A stretch of DNA of 64,000 bases, from assembly GCA_003439945.1 (NCBI GenBank), contig QVRM01005948.1, positions 248,001-312,000 on the forward strand, in the 5' to 3' direction. The position numbers were made by a program, and so were the translations under genes. Source of the stretch: Dermanyssus gallinae. Taxonomy: Eukaryota > Arthropoda > Arachnida > Mesostigmata > Dermanyssidae. Shown here in pieces: positions 12,625-22,964 of the stretch. Below the pieces are notes generated by a model. It did not search any database. It was not told where the DNA came from and saw only the letters and a list, made by a program, of their open reading frames with translations. Numbering within the stretch: position 1 is the stretch's first letter; every line of letters starts with the position of its first letter.

Positions 12625-12800
12625 GGAGGATTAAAAAGTTTTGATACTTTTTTTTTAAAGAGTATTTATTTAATCTTTCAAATGTTTTTTTTCTTCTACA
12701 AAATAGCTCAAGGCTCACTGCAACGCACTTATGCAGCCTTTCGCACTCTTTAAAACATAAGTTTGCAGTTAAGTCGCTGGGCTACGCCGTACAAAATAGG
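12625..12800 (-). mobile_element. Possible mariner-type 3' end
   Basis: AAAAGTTTTGATAC, a TA-rich run, and CTACAAAATAGCTC resemble, in order, the 3' end of the minus-strand mariner copy at 29.75 kb (GAAAGTTCTGATAA ... CTTCAAAATAGCTC). No transposase motif is readable with confidence. Confidence 0.4.
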
Positions 12801-13474
12801 CCACTAAAGCAGGTTGCACAAGTAGCGCGGCGGTTTTTAGCTCTGAAAAAAACGAGCCCTTTTTAGCAGAGTGAAGCACAAGCAACTCCGATGCGCATTC
12901 AAGTTTGAATTTTAAGGGCGGCTCTACTAAAAGGAATTATGGCAGCATAACACTGCACGATATACAACCTATCTGGTGTGTGGCAAAGATAGATAGTGCA
13001 CTACTTTATCGCACCGTCTAAATAAATAGAGATCAACGTGTAGGTATAGTGTATTATTTTACATCTGGCGCATTATTATATACCAGTATTGCATCACACA
13101 CTGCATATATGTGATGTGTTATGCGTAGTGTATTGCAGTAGTATTGCAGCGAACAGTATATTTATGTAAATATGCATAATAGTAGCACAACACGATTTAA
13201 GGTCTAGGAGTGAAGGGGGCGCAACCTGACCACGGACGAAGATTCCATCATGGCCTGTATGGACGGAGGAAATCCCTCTCAAGGAAACGTTAGGAGCTGG
13301 GGTTGAGCGAATGCTCCGGAACGCTTCAGAGAAGCCGAGGAGACAGCCCATAAAGAAGTGATAAAGACGGCGAGAACGGTATATAGAATGGACTACATGA
13401 TAGAAACACTACTATATGGTGCCTAAGCATTGGAAACTCTGACTGAAACACACCAAGACCCGAACTAACATCAA
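12801..13474. other. No gene recognised
   Basis: This is a generally AT-rich stretch. The region 13200-13474 is GC-richer and continuous in composition with the frame at 13475, so it may be part of the same element. Confidence 0.4.
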
Positions 13475-13778
13475 ATGGGTATCAGAAAGGCCAGTAGACA
13501 TCACGAAGAAGGCCGTCTCAAACTGAATGAGCTGCAAAGTAAGCTAAAAGAGGCTCTAAACGTGGAGACGGAGCTCCAGCCGGCAAATGCTTTAGAGGGG
13601 ACCCCAGTTACAAAGGCATCTGGAAATTGGCAAATCTACAACAGATTTGAGACGGAGATTAGCGCCGAGGAGTTTAGGAAATTATTTAGAATAAGAAAAA
13701 GGGGAGCAGCGCATAAAGGGGCAACGACTGAGGAGGAGCTGGTCTCGCTTATTAAAGAGAATTGGCCAATACGGCCCT
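13475..13778 (+). pseudogene. Possible LINE ORF1 C-terminal fragment
   Basis: A lysine/glutamate-rich frame (MGIRKASRHHEEGRLKLNEL ... EEELVSLIKENWP) stays open up to the insertion point of the minus-strand LINE copy at 13779. The ending resembles the ELV..I..NWP segment seen in Gag-like ORF1 of some R1/Jockey LINEs, and an R1 reverse transcriptase lies beyond the inserted copy. I infer a split R1 element; direct evidence for its identity is thin. Confidence 0.35.
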
Positions 13779-14665
13779 ATCATCTTATTTATTTCACTCA
13801 TATTGAGTATGCATATAACATAAACACCTAAACAGATTACACAATTATACAGTCAACTGCTCGCGACATGTTATGCGAGAGAGGCATTGCAGTGATCTCT
13901 TCGCAAGGGCCAGGCAGACAGACGCATGAAACTTCGTACACACCTGAGAGCACAGTCGACAGACGCACTCGGTGTACTCCTCGTGGAAGCTCGTATTCGA
14001 ACAAACCAGGTGATGATAGCCATTAACTATGTATCCGACCTCTCGTCGGACTTGTTCAACTTTATTTTACCATTCCGAGATAAAGCTCTCGAATAGTACT
14101 GTACGCGGCGTCTTCAACCTCAATCGAATTATCTTAACAACCTGTGCGCAGCCTGACATTAGGCACACAAAGCAGCCCCTTGCCCGCATTGACAGACAAA
14201 GTACTCGCTTCATGTACATTGTGAAACACCTTTCAAGCAAACCAAAGTTCGCGCGAGTGAGGCGTTCCCATTCTCTGTCAAGACCATACATCAGTTCCGG
14301 GACAATCTTGAGGTAGAAAAGCGCCACTGCCGTCGGGACGGAGAGTCGCCTATCTCTTCATAAAGAGAAATTAGGGCTGTGCGCGCTGTCTCGACGATGT
14401 GAGCAGTGAAGGTCGGTCCCGTATAATGAAGCCGAAGCTTCAGATACCGGAAGGAGTTGACAAATTCCAAGGATTGGCCACCGCAACGTATAACGTCATT
14501 AGCAGCCAATCGACCTTCGAAAGCCGATACGGCTTTATAGCAGGACCAAAAATGTTCACGGTAGCATTCTGATCGCGGTGGTGAAGAGTCGGCCAAAAAC
14601 TCAGAGCTCGCTGCTCGCCTAGTGCAGCAGTCCCCTGCGGTAAACCGAGTGAAAGCCGTCAAACC
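13779..14665 (-). pseudogene. LINE family 2, ORF2 C-terminal part (insertion)
   Basis: On the minus strand this reads RLAANDVIRCGGQSLEFVNS, FRYLKLRLHYTG, ALFYLKIVPELMYGLD, RCFTMYMKRVLCLSMRAR and so on. It is nearly the same as the plus-strand copy at 56914-57790, including the C-terminal Cys/His region (near 13900-14030) and the short 3' UTR ending AAATAAATAAGATGAT (13776-13800). There is a frameshift near 14310. The family is APE-type judging by its thumb region, but its clade is uncertain. The 5' truncation is typical of target-primed reverse transcription. Confidence 0.85.
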
Positions 14666-14899
14666 TGGAAACGTGGCAGTATTTAGAAAGGAACTGGAGC
14701 AGGCCGTTGAAAGCTGGGTCAGGTGCCAGTAGAGATACCACGCAAAAGGGCAAATGGAAGCTTAATCTCTGCCCTGGTCATAAGTGGAAAGATCAACAAG
14801 GCCCTACTAAAGAAAGGACGACTAAGTGTGGGGTGGTCATTATGTCGGGTGACCTAATAGATAGTACTCCCAAACTACACGAGATGCCAGAGGACGGGC

Positions 14900-16190
14900 T
14901 TTACGGCAAAGGATTGTGCTAAAAAATGCCTTGAGACCGTAGATGCTCCCGGTGCAAAGTCACAAAAAAAAGCGAGAAACTGCACCGCGCTACGTATGCT
15001 CTGTTGCAGGGCATTTAGCAAACTCAGTGGCATGTGAACCGAAGTGGACGATCTACGAAGGACGCAGATAGGTCTACCGCTCCGAAAGAAGGGACTGAAG
15101 AGTAGCCCAACGAAGTGTAAGTTACGAGAGCAGAGAGTACGCAAAAACTGCAGATGTGCCACAAGGTTCCGTGCTAGGTCCGACGCTGTGAAACCTAGCA
15201 TACGACGGCGTAAGATAGCAGGAGAGAGAGTAAATATAAGCAAGCCTCGCGGAGTTGAGTTTGTTGTCTATGTCGACAGCCTGGCAAGTTTAGTCGCCGG
15301 AAGGTACGCGGAGCTGTTGAAGCACCTAGCAAACGACGCCTTAAAGAATGTCAATCGGTAGATGAAGTCCCACCATCTAAGGTTAGCACGGCGATGGTGG
15401 GACTTCCGCCCTCGGAAGAAAGGCGAGACGCTCTTCCTTATTGGAGAAAAAGACTGCTGGGGACTGGATATCCGTGTGGACAGCTATCTTATCTAGACCA
15501 ACAAGCAACTTAAATACCTGGGTGTAATGCCTGACAGAAACATGAACTGTACAGACCACATTGATTATGTAACAGCCAAAAAGTGGTAAGTAGCAAACAA
15601 GCTGACTAGGTTAACGCCAAGAACAGAGGGGCTCTCGGAGAAAAAGCGCTGGCTTCTAGTATCAGTGGGTGATTCAATTCTCCTCTACGAACAGTCAGTG
15701 TGGGGACGAGCTGCACTGAAAACTAAAAATAATTAGTTAAGCAGGGCGTGGAGAGTGCTGACCGTTAGGGTCACCCGAACGTACAGGACGGTGCCGACAG
15801 GCACTGTGCTGGTAATTGCCGGCGTGATACCTTGGCCAAATTAGATTTAAAAAAAATTCTCTTCTTACGCCGGGATCAGGCACTTAGAAAAAACGATACA
15901 AGAAAAATACTGTGGGAAACTGGGTGGACTGGAGCGAAACGAGAGGCGCCTAGGCCAGACCTACATGGTGCAGATCGGGAAGACTGAGGTAGACATATGC
16001 GCATTGAGACCACTGAAGTAGATCATACGATTTTTGCATGCATGGCTCTTCAGATCACGAGGCAGACGACCCGATCACGACTAGACGTGCAGAGCAGTAC
16101 GACAAGAGACCTACTCTCAGGGATGCTCAGCTCGACAAAAAGCTCGAACACGAATAAATCCTTTGTTATCCGTTATTTTCTTTATATATA
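14900..16190 (+). pseudogene. R1-clade LINE ORF2 reverse transcriptase remnant
   Basis: R1-type reverse transcriptase motifs appear in order over three frames: DVPQGSVLGPTL followed by a TGA where Trp is usual (15153-15190), VYVDSLASLVAG (15258-15295; the YADD box is degraded to YVDS), LKYLGVMPDRNMN (15510-15550), KLTRLTPRTEGLSEKKRWLL (15600-15660), SVWGRAALKTK and YRTVPTG...VIAGVIPW (15690-15840). At least six stops or frame changes are present. The upstream half is not recognisable; a different LINE lies inserted just before it. Confidence 0.8.
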
Positions 16191-16261
16191 ATACGTCGCC
16201 TTACCGATCTTGTGCATCTAAAGCACAGTTGTAAGTAATCTTTATATGATTCACATCACAT

Positions 16262-16530
16262 TTAAAAACAACCTGACGTATGTATTTCTTTTGACCTTTT
16301 GAAGTTGTTCACAGTCCTACTTAACAAGCTAATATTGACATAATTTGTACCATTAATAATAGCATATAATTTAATATCGTCGGCATATACTTTAAACGGC
16401 ATATATTTTATTCTTATTGGCGGTAAGGTATCGCAGATTGAGTTTGTGTAGAGAAAAACATTGACGGGCCAATTTAAGGTCCCTGGGCACATTTAGATAT
16501 CGAACTTACGCTTTCTGAAAACGTATCATT
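16262..16530 (-). pseudogene. LINE reverse transcriptase fragment (YADD box)
   Basis: The minus-strand frame 16492-16262 encodes FLYTNSICDTL followed by FKVYADDIKLYAIINGT. This is the standard palm segment (P-x-LF-L-Y-NDI ... YADD-x-KLY) of CR1/Jockey-like reverse transcriptases. The preceding QG(S)VLGPL motif is degraded to CPGTLNWP. Only about 80 residues remain. Confidence 0.75.
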
Positions 16531-16859
16531 GAACTTAACCCAAAAAAACTCTCTGCGCAGGGAAGTTCGCAATCCATCTGACGAGCCGAGATCCGTAATA
16601 AAGAATAATGACAATTATGTATATCTATGTAGCGATCCATCATAAAACACACTGTCCAGTCATGTTGAGTGTCGCAAAGTTATAGGATCGTGAAGTGTCC
16701 CGGACTGTAGACAATTTGCTCTCGAGTTATGAACGACTGAAAATTAGCATTCTCGTAGATAACCTGACAGATAACTAGAATCAAAATATTTTAATTAAAA
16801 TATTTAAAAAATATATAGTGTTAAGTACGTTGTGTTTGATTCCCCGTTTCCTACGTATT

Positions 16860-17035
16860 GGAATTGCCATGCCTCATATCTTCAATGCATCAAGGGTCGG
16901 ACATGTTGAAATATCATATTTTCTTAATGAGCATCTCTCAACGAAAATTCGATTAACAACGGGGATCGAACCGGCGATACCAGTACGTGAAAAGCATGCC
17001 TAGCGCACTACCCTCTAGGCGAAGCCGCCACTAAC
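16860..17035 (-). mobile_element. SINE family A, copy 1
   Basis: On the minus strand a tRNA-like head carries TTCGCCTAGAGGGTAGTGCG (A-box region, near 17020) and CGGTTCGATCCCCG (B box, near 16970). The body then shares GATATTTCAACATGTCCGAC and GCATTGAAGATATGAGGC with 37915-38175 and 31669-31816. Confidence 0.75.
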
Positions 17036-17512
17036 CTGACAGATGATTACTAATTTCAATAAATTGTACGGGACAATTGATACAAGTCGTTCGTTCATTG
17101 CCTCAATGTGGCAAATCTACATGCCTTCAAATATTAACCAATACAGCGGATTTTATTCAAAACAAGTGATCCATGTTACACAATAAAGGACTAACCATGA
17201 GGTGCCTAAAAATCGACTTCTTGTGCCAAGCTCTGTTGAAACATATTGACGACGCGTAAAAAGCACCAGCGCTACGCTGAAAACCGGCAAGGCCAGAGAA
17301 TCTAAGTGATGAACATCAAAACCTTTCGTAAAAGGTGTACAAAGTTAAATTTTAAAATGCATACATGCCTTCAAATAGAACGCCAAGAATATATGACAGT
17401 GTAACCAAGGAGCGGTGGCTAAAATACAATAGCATTAGTGTGCTTATATAACGCCTTTACAGCCGAGTATGTACTCTACACATGACAGGCTAAATGCATC
17501 TATATATGTTGT

Positions 17513-17514
<2 letters not shown>

Positions 17515-17555
<41 letters not shown>
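17515..17555. repeat. (TA)n microsatellite
   Basis: About 40 bp of pure TA abutting the 5' edge of retrotransposon copy B. Confidence 0.95.
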
Positions 17556-17557
<2 letters not shown>

Positions 17558-18588
17558 GAGGGATCAGGTAATGCTCCCGGTCTCTTTAGGCGGCCTAGGT
17601 GTGCCGGGCACGGTTATGATGGCAGGACCCGCAATCGTGTCATTATGCGGCCCAGGCGGCGGACAGGGTTAAAGCATTAATGGATAGTGCTGGGTGGGAA
17701 TCTTATAATGTTGACCTTCAAAGGCTGACCGACTGATTGTCGTCGTTATCTGATTCTCCTCCTGAGGATAGGGTCAATCAGGGCAGCTGGACGCCCCCCC
17801 CTACAAGAAAAGCGACTAACAAGCTTGATTAATAGAGCATCTTCGTTGCTGACAGAGCCATGGTTCGAGCTGTCAGTAATCAAGGGGCTGGGGCTTAATT
17901 ACACGAACGAAATCAAGGGGCGGACACACCCTGTCTGCGAATTGGGACCCTTTTTGGACGATGAGACGACACGAATAAGCGCAGGCCTGCGACTTGGTGT
18001 TGTCCTAGTCGTTCCCCAGCAATGTCGTTGTGGTGATCTTGTGGACGCGTTGGCCCATCATGCCATGTGCTTTGAGTGCAGGCCGACGAGCACGTCATTC
18101 CGTTTCAAACGACACCTCTAATCGCGCACTCAGATCTGCCTTTCCGTGTGTGTAGAGCCCCCGTGTCTGTCCAGGGATGATGGAAAAACACCTGTTGGCC
18201 TGACTCTGACACCCTTTGAGCGTGCTCGCATGTTTGTTTGAAACGCAACTGCAAGCGACTCATAAGCCCCTTCAATGGTCGGTGCAGGTGCGAACCGAGC
18301 AGGGTAGCATGTTTCCAGGTTAGCTGAAGCTAACAAATGCAAAAAATACCCTAGCGTTGATTAACCGCACGAATTTTGTCTGTTGGCATTTGAGACTATG
18401 GCAGCTGCAGCGCGTAGATAGAAGCCTTAACATTTCGACGGGAGACTCGAGAGCATCCGAATTCTTGCGTCAGAGGCTGTCGCTCGACATTCAACGAGGA
18501 AATGCAGCGTCTGTTCGGGGCACACTGGTGAACCCTGGGTTAGATAACTCGTAACCACACGTTCGCGCGGAGACAATTGTCCACTCCA
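17556..18588 (+). pseudogene. RLE retrotransposon copy B: ORF2 C-terminal half and 3' UTR
   Basis: The fragment begins beside (TA)n with VMLPVSLGGLGVPGTVMMAG (compare copy C LPISKGGLGVPDPLVSAG). It then has FLDDETTRISAGLRLGVVLV and the zinc motif CRCGDLVDALAHHAMC (near 18030), the remnant DDGKTPVGLTLTPFERAR (the RPDG catalytic triad start changed to TPVG), NATASDS and the C-terminal RASEFLRQRLSLDIQRGNAA (18450-18510). It ends at 18554. The 3' UTR block CACACGTTCGCGCGGAGACA with GACAATTGTC (18572-18581) follows and is cut at about 18588, where copy C begins. Multiple stops and frame changes make it inactive. Confidence 0.9.
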
Positions 18589-18601
18589 GTGCGCGTCCTC
18601 C

Positions 18602-19983
18602 GTGCCGGCGTCCAACGAACATGCACCAGAGGGAACGACCGAGAACGTCGAATCGACTTCGACAATGGACACGCATGTTCCATGTGAGACGAGCCCGGCA
18701 CACAAGTCTAGCATTGGCGCCAAACGGAAAAAGCCAGCTTCGCCGCCAGAAAGCGAAGCCGAAACTCAGGAGAAGACATCGAATGATGGATTTGTAACGG
18801 TGACATCCCGAAGGGAAAAAAAGGCCCTTTCGAAAGAACAACGAAACCTGGAGAAACTTAAAGAAGATTTATCGAAGGGATCGGTGGGTGCGTTCAAAGT
18901 AATCATTAGAAGAAAAGAGACGACCGAAGGTGCTAAAACGGATTTCCCCGAGGGTTCACTTCTATCCATTTACAAACACATCTTTGCCTTGTCACCCAAA
19001 TCAAAATTATCCGGGGACAGAAAGTCGATCATAGTGTGGCTTCCTGATATAAAATCCACCCAGAAGCTACTACCAGTCACCAACCTTGGAGACTTCGCGG
19101 TGTCGACTTACTGCCCGTCATTAACATCATTTCGGGCGACGATTCAGGGAGTCCCAACTTGCCTTACAGAGAGAGAAGAGATGTTAAAGGAATTAGCACC
19201 GCTTGGGGTCACCCAGGTAAAGTGCCTTACGCGGTTTCAGTCCGGGGCTAGGGTCGCCCTGGGTAAAGTAATTCTGTTGTTTGCCCAACAACCCCCCACA
19301 TCAATATTCTTGGGATTTCAATCGCACCAAGTCGTGCTCGAACCCGACCAGCCTAGGTTGTGCCACAAATGCCTACGGCCGGGACACTTCGCGGAACGGT
19401 GCACGCAACAGCAGGTCTGCAGAAAATGTGGCAACCCAGGCCACCTTGCCGCAAGTTGCACAAATCAAACGCGGTGTATCAACTGCCGGGGAGCTCACCC
19501 TGTCCGGGTCGCCATCCTGCCCCCGTCTGATCTATCTTAAAGAGAGTAACAGATTATTTCTTTGGCAGTCGGCCAAACCCCACATTGCAATCAGGCACCG
19601 CGCCGCAACATCCAGGAGGGCCACCTACTTACGCCAACGTCGTCCGCGGTATTTCACAGTCGCCCGAGGACCCTGACTTACAGCTGCTACTGCCTGCACC
19701 GAGGCCACTCCCCGCCAAGAAGCCCAAGAAACGCTCAGGAAGATCCTACGCAAACAAGGGGACGCTCGCCCCACGGCGCCGATTAACCCGTGCCGCGGTA
19801 CGTCGAGCACCTAGACCCGCACGGCCTATTCTCGCCTCGGCGGATGCTGTAACACAATTGTCGCAAGTCGTGTCAGGGGGCGGTTCCGACCTGTTGGGTC
19901 AACTTAAGGCCTTAGTTGTGGTTTTAGAACCCCTCCTGCAGCTACTGCCAATGTTGAAGAGCCTTAAACATATAATGCACTAA
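18602..19983 (+). pseudogene. Copy C ORF1: Gag-like protein with zinc knuckles
   Basis: A nucleic-acid-binding Gag-type protein (inferred role: RNP assembly). The frame is open from before 18602 (non-ATG GTG there; first in-frame ATG at 18665). A hydrophilic N-terminus is followed by GAFKVIIRRKE (near residue 100) and a globular region, then knuckles CHKCLRPGHFAERC, CRKCGNPGHLAASC (both C-x2-C-x4-H-x4-C) and a third starting CINCRGAH at residues 255-305. A frameshift near 19490 is needed to continue into SGSPSCPRLIYLKESNR, and a second to reach the proline/arginine-rich tail (LQLLLPAPRPLPAKKPKKRS) that ends in LKSLKHIMH at 19983. Copy I (40241-41600) aligns throughout. This knuckle-bearing ORF1 is usual in APE-type LINEs rather than in RLE-type ones. 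Confidence 0.88.
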
Positions 19984-22851
19984 TGACGGAACAGGACGCC
20001 AGTAATATAGCCAGTGGCGGGCCACGGTCATCGACTCACTCACAGCGAATAACTTGCCCACTATGTAACGGACAATACACAAGAAGAGGGCTTACGAGAC
20101 ATATAGCAGCCAAACACCCATCGGCCTCTTCAAACATATCTACACCCACGCCCACACTAATCGACAACAACACACAGCAACCCGCCCGCATCATCGAAGA
20201 TATTCAAGGTGCAGCCAAGAAGTTGAGACTCGTAAGAATCGTCCCAAAACCAGTAAGGAAGCAGGTGGCGGAGGCCCTGACAAACGTCCTCTTAAGGGTC
20301 ACACCCGATAACAACGACGATACATGGTGTGCGCTCTTCTCGTTTGCGCCAGTGGTTCTCGGTCTGCCTCCTACCCGCAACGACACCCAATCACTCTCTG
20401 TTATAATCCGCCATAATTTACGTGAATTCTCCAACGGAGCGCGCCTATCCGAGATCATAACTCCGGTCCCCACACAAAAGCGTACTTTCACGAATAATCG
20501 CGTTTGCCAGACCGTTCTTAAGCTAACCGAGGACGACGTATCTGGAGCCGCCAGGCTGATCGGATCGTCGGAGGTCCTGGCTCCCAGCACGGATCACCTG
20601 ACGGCCTTTTGCGAAAAACACCCTCCGGCCCCAGCAGACCTAGACTGGCCAGTCCCTCCCAGCCTTCCACTTCCTTGCACCACATCAGGGGAAGAAGTTG
20701 TGGCCGCGGTCAAGAGCTTTTCAAGGAGTTCCGCCGGGGGTCTTGACTTTATACGACCCCGACTGCTAATGGATTTACTATCTCCGACTTTGGGGGATAC
20801 AGCCGGTCGGCTGGCGGGCGCACTGGCAAAGGTTGTCGACTTACTTCTGTGGGGCGCCCCTCCATCGCAACTGCTGCCTATACTCTTTGGAGCGAGGCTT
20901 TTCGCCTTACAGAAGAAGGACGGGTCAGTGAGGCCGATTGCCTGTTCCTCCACCTTACGCAGGCTAGCCGCAAAGATTGCATGTAATCGGACCAGAGTTA
21001 GGATTGGCGAGGAGACGGGTCTTCACCAGCTTGGCTTTGCCATACCACCCGGGGCTGAGGCCGCGGTGCATGCCGCTCGGGCTTACATCGAATCACGCAC
21101 TCTTCCTGGGGTCCTCGTGAAGCTTGATTTCAAGAATGCATTCAATACTGTAAGACGAGATCACCTCTTGAAGACGGTCGGGACACACTGCCCACAGCTG
21201 ACGCACTACGTCAATCAAGCGTACCGCACCGCTTCTTACCTGGCCATACAATATGATCTTATAGCTTCGGCCCCGGGGCTGCAACAGGGTGATCATTTGC
21301 CCCCCCCCCCCCCTCTGTTTTGCTTGAGCATTAAAGAGCTATTAAAAGCCCACTCAACATTTGGTATCTGGATGACGGCGTTCTGGGGGGCGATGTGGAC
21401 GTGGTTGCCGACGACATTCGGCGCGTGCTTGATTTTCGTGAGACCTCGGGTTTGGAGCTAAATCCCAGGAAATGTGAGATCTATGTTACAGGTGATACAG
21501 CACAGGCCCCGGACCTTCGCATCCTTTAAGCGTTATTACCCGGATGTAAGGTTACTCACGACAATGAGTTGAAGCTTTTGGGAGTCCCCCTCCGACCGGA
21601 AGGACTCGCACACGCACTTGAAAGATGGCAGAACAAGCCGAAAGACGTCGCAAACAACCTCGCGCCACTTGGCGCCCACCGCGCGCTCTTTTTACTTCGA
21701 TCGTCGTTCTCAGCTACGAGGATCACCCACCTTCTTTGCGGAGCTGATCTAACAGGGCGGTTGGACGATCTGCGTCCATTAAACGAGTTAACTCTAAACG
21801 CTCTTGAGACTCTCCTTAATCTATCGCTGGCGCCTTCCGCTCGAAAACAGGCACAACTACCGATCTCAAAGGGGGGTCTGGGAGTCCCGGATCCGCTCGT
21901 ATCTGCAGGGCCAGCGATAGTTTCCTCCCTTTTCCGATGCGAGAACAACGCCATCGCACTATTAGACGAAGCCGGCATCTGTCAGCACAAGGAACACCAG
22001 AGACGCCTGTACGAGGAGCTAAAGGTAGTTTGCAGAGACGCTCCGGAAAACCCTTTAAGCCAACATGACTGGAGCACATTCTTATACGACGAAGCGTATA
22101 ACGGCTTACTTGCGGGAGCTATCAACGACTCCACAAAGGCTCGCCTTCGAGCTGTAGCTGCTAAAGGATCTGGAGCCTGGCTACATGCACTTTCAAGTGC
22201 CCCACTGGGCACCCTCCTGGGCGACGAAACAACCCGAATCGGGGTGGGTCTTCGTCTCGGATGTGACCTAGTCTCCCCTCATCAGTGTAAATGTGGCCAC
22301 CCCGTAGACGAATTAGCCCATCACGGGTTATCGTGCATCATGAGTGCGGGACGGCGGGCCAGACATGCTGGTATTAACGACACCTTCGGCCGAGCGCTTC
22401 GGTCAAGTGGCTTCCCTTGCATTCTAGAGCCCCAGGGCCTCTCCGTCGACGATGGCAAGCGCCCGGATGGGATGACTCTTACTCCCTTCAGTAGGGGCAA
22501 GATGCTTGTCTGGGATGCCACTGTTAGACACCTTCAATGGTCGGTGGCGGGGCGATCTCAGCAGGCCACGCCGGTAATCTAGCCGAAACGAGAAAGCTCG
22601 CAAAGTACGCCTCAATAGGTTACCCACATGAGTTTCAACCGCTAGCTTTCGAGACTTTGGGCGGCCCAGGAAGCCTCACTCGCAAACTTCTCCACAGAGT
22701 CGGCACGCACCTGAACCTCGCAACCGGAGACAAGAGATCCGCGGCTTTCTTGAGACAGCGCCTCGACCTCGAAGTCCAACGCGGGAACGCGGCGTCCGTC
22801 CGCGGCACGCTGCTGAAGTGGTCCCAATCCACTCTATATGAGATAGAGTAA
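19983..22851 (+). pseudogene. Copy C ORF2: C2H2 finger, reverse transcriptase, RLE endonuclease
   Basis: The ATG overlaps the ORF1 stop (TAATG, 19981-19985). Domains in order: C2H2 finger CPLCNGQYTRRGLTRHIAAKH split as C-x2-C-x12-H-x4-H (about residues 25-45); a conserved N-terminal linker; reverse transcriptase with RPIACSSTLRRLAAK, VKLDFKNAFNTVRRD and LQQGDH; a C14 run at 21300-21313 and a frame change before 21360; WYLDDGVLGG; a TAA at 21527-21529; a thumb region (ARKQAQLPISKGGLGVPD); zinc motif CKCGHPVDELAHHGLSC (near 22290); and catalytic block RPDGMTLTPF...LVWDATV (22453-22526). A deletion of about 10 bp near 22530 shifts the frame to the C-terminus (EVQRGNAASVRGTL), ending at 22851. 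RPDG-x-WDATV fits the PD-(D/E)xK fold of R2/NeSL-type endonucleases. About 955 codons in total. Confidence 0.92.
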
Positions 22852-22920
22852 CATTCCCAGTGCACACGTTCTCGGGAGACAATTGTCGCTCCATTTGTAT
22901 TCTTAATAAATTGTCCACTT
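22852..22920 (+). other. Conserved 3' UTR block of the RLE family
   Basis: GTGCACACGTTCTCGGGAGA followed by the palindrome GACAATTGTC (22878-22887). The same block follows the ORF2 stop in copies B, G and I and in the 36.2 and 54.4 kb stubs, with weaker forms in J and the 30.7 and 51.4 kb stubs. A 3' UTR conserved beyond the stop suggests the structure recognised by the element's own reverse transcriptase (inference). Confidence 0.75.
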
Positions 22921-22964
22921 TATAGTTCTAATATAGCAAAGTTACATATATTTTCTTTCCTTTT

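Larger units (their letters stand above)
18589..22920 (+). mobile_element. RLE retrotransposon copy C, near full length, two ORFs
   Basis: The most complete copy: ORF1 (Gag-like) 18602-19983, ORF2 (zinc finger, reverse transcriptase, endonuclease) 19983-22851 and a 3' UTR to about 22920. It follows the 3' UTR of copy B with no intervening sequence that I can detect, so its exact 5' end and any 5' UTR are unclear. It has no LTRs. All domains of a target-primed (non-LTR) element are present, but both ORFs carry frame breaks, so this copy is dead. Confidence 0.88.
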
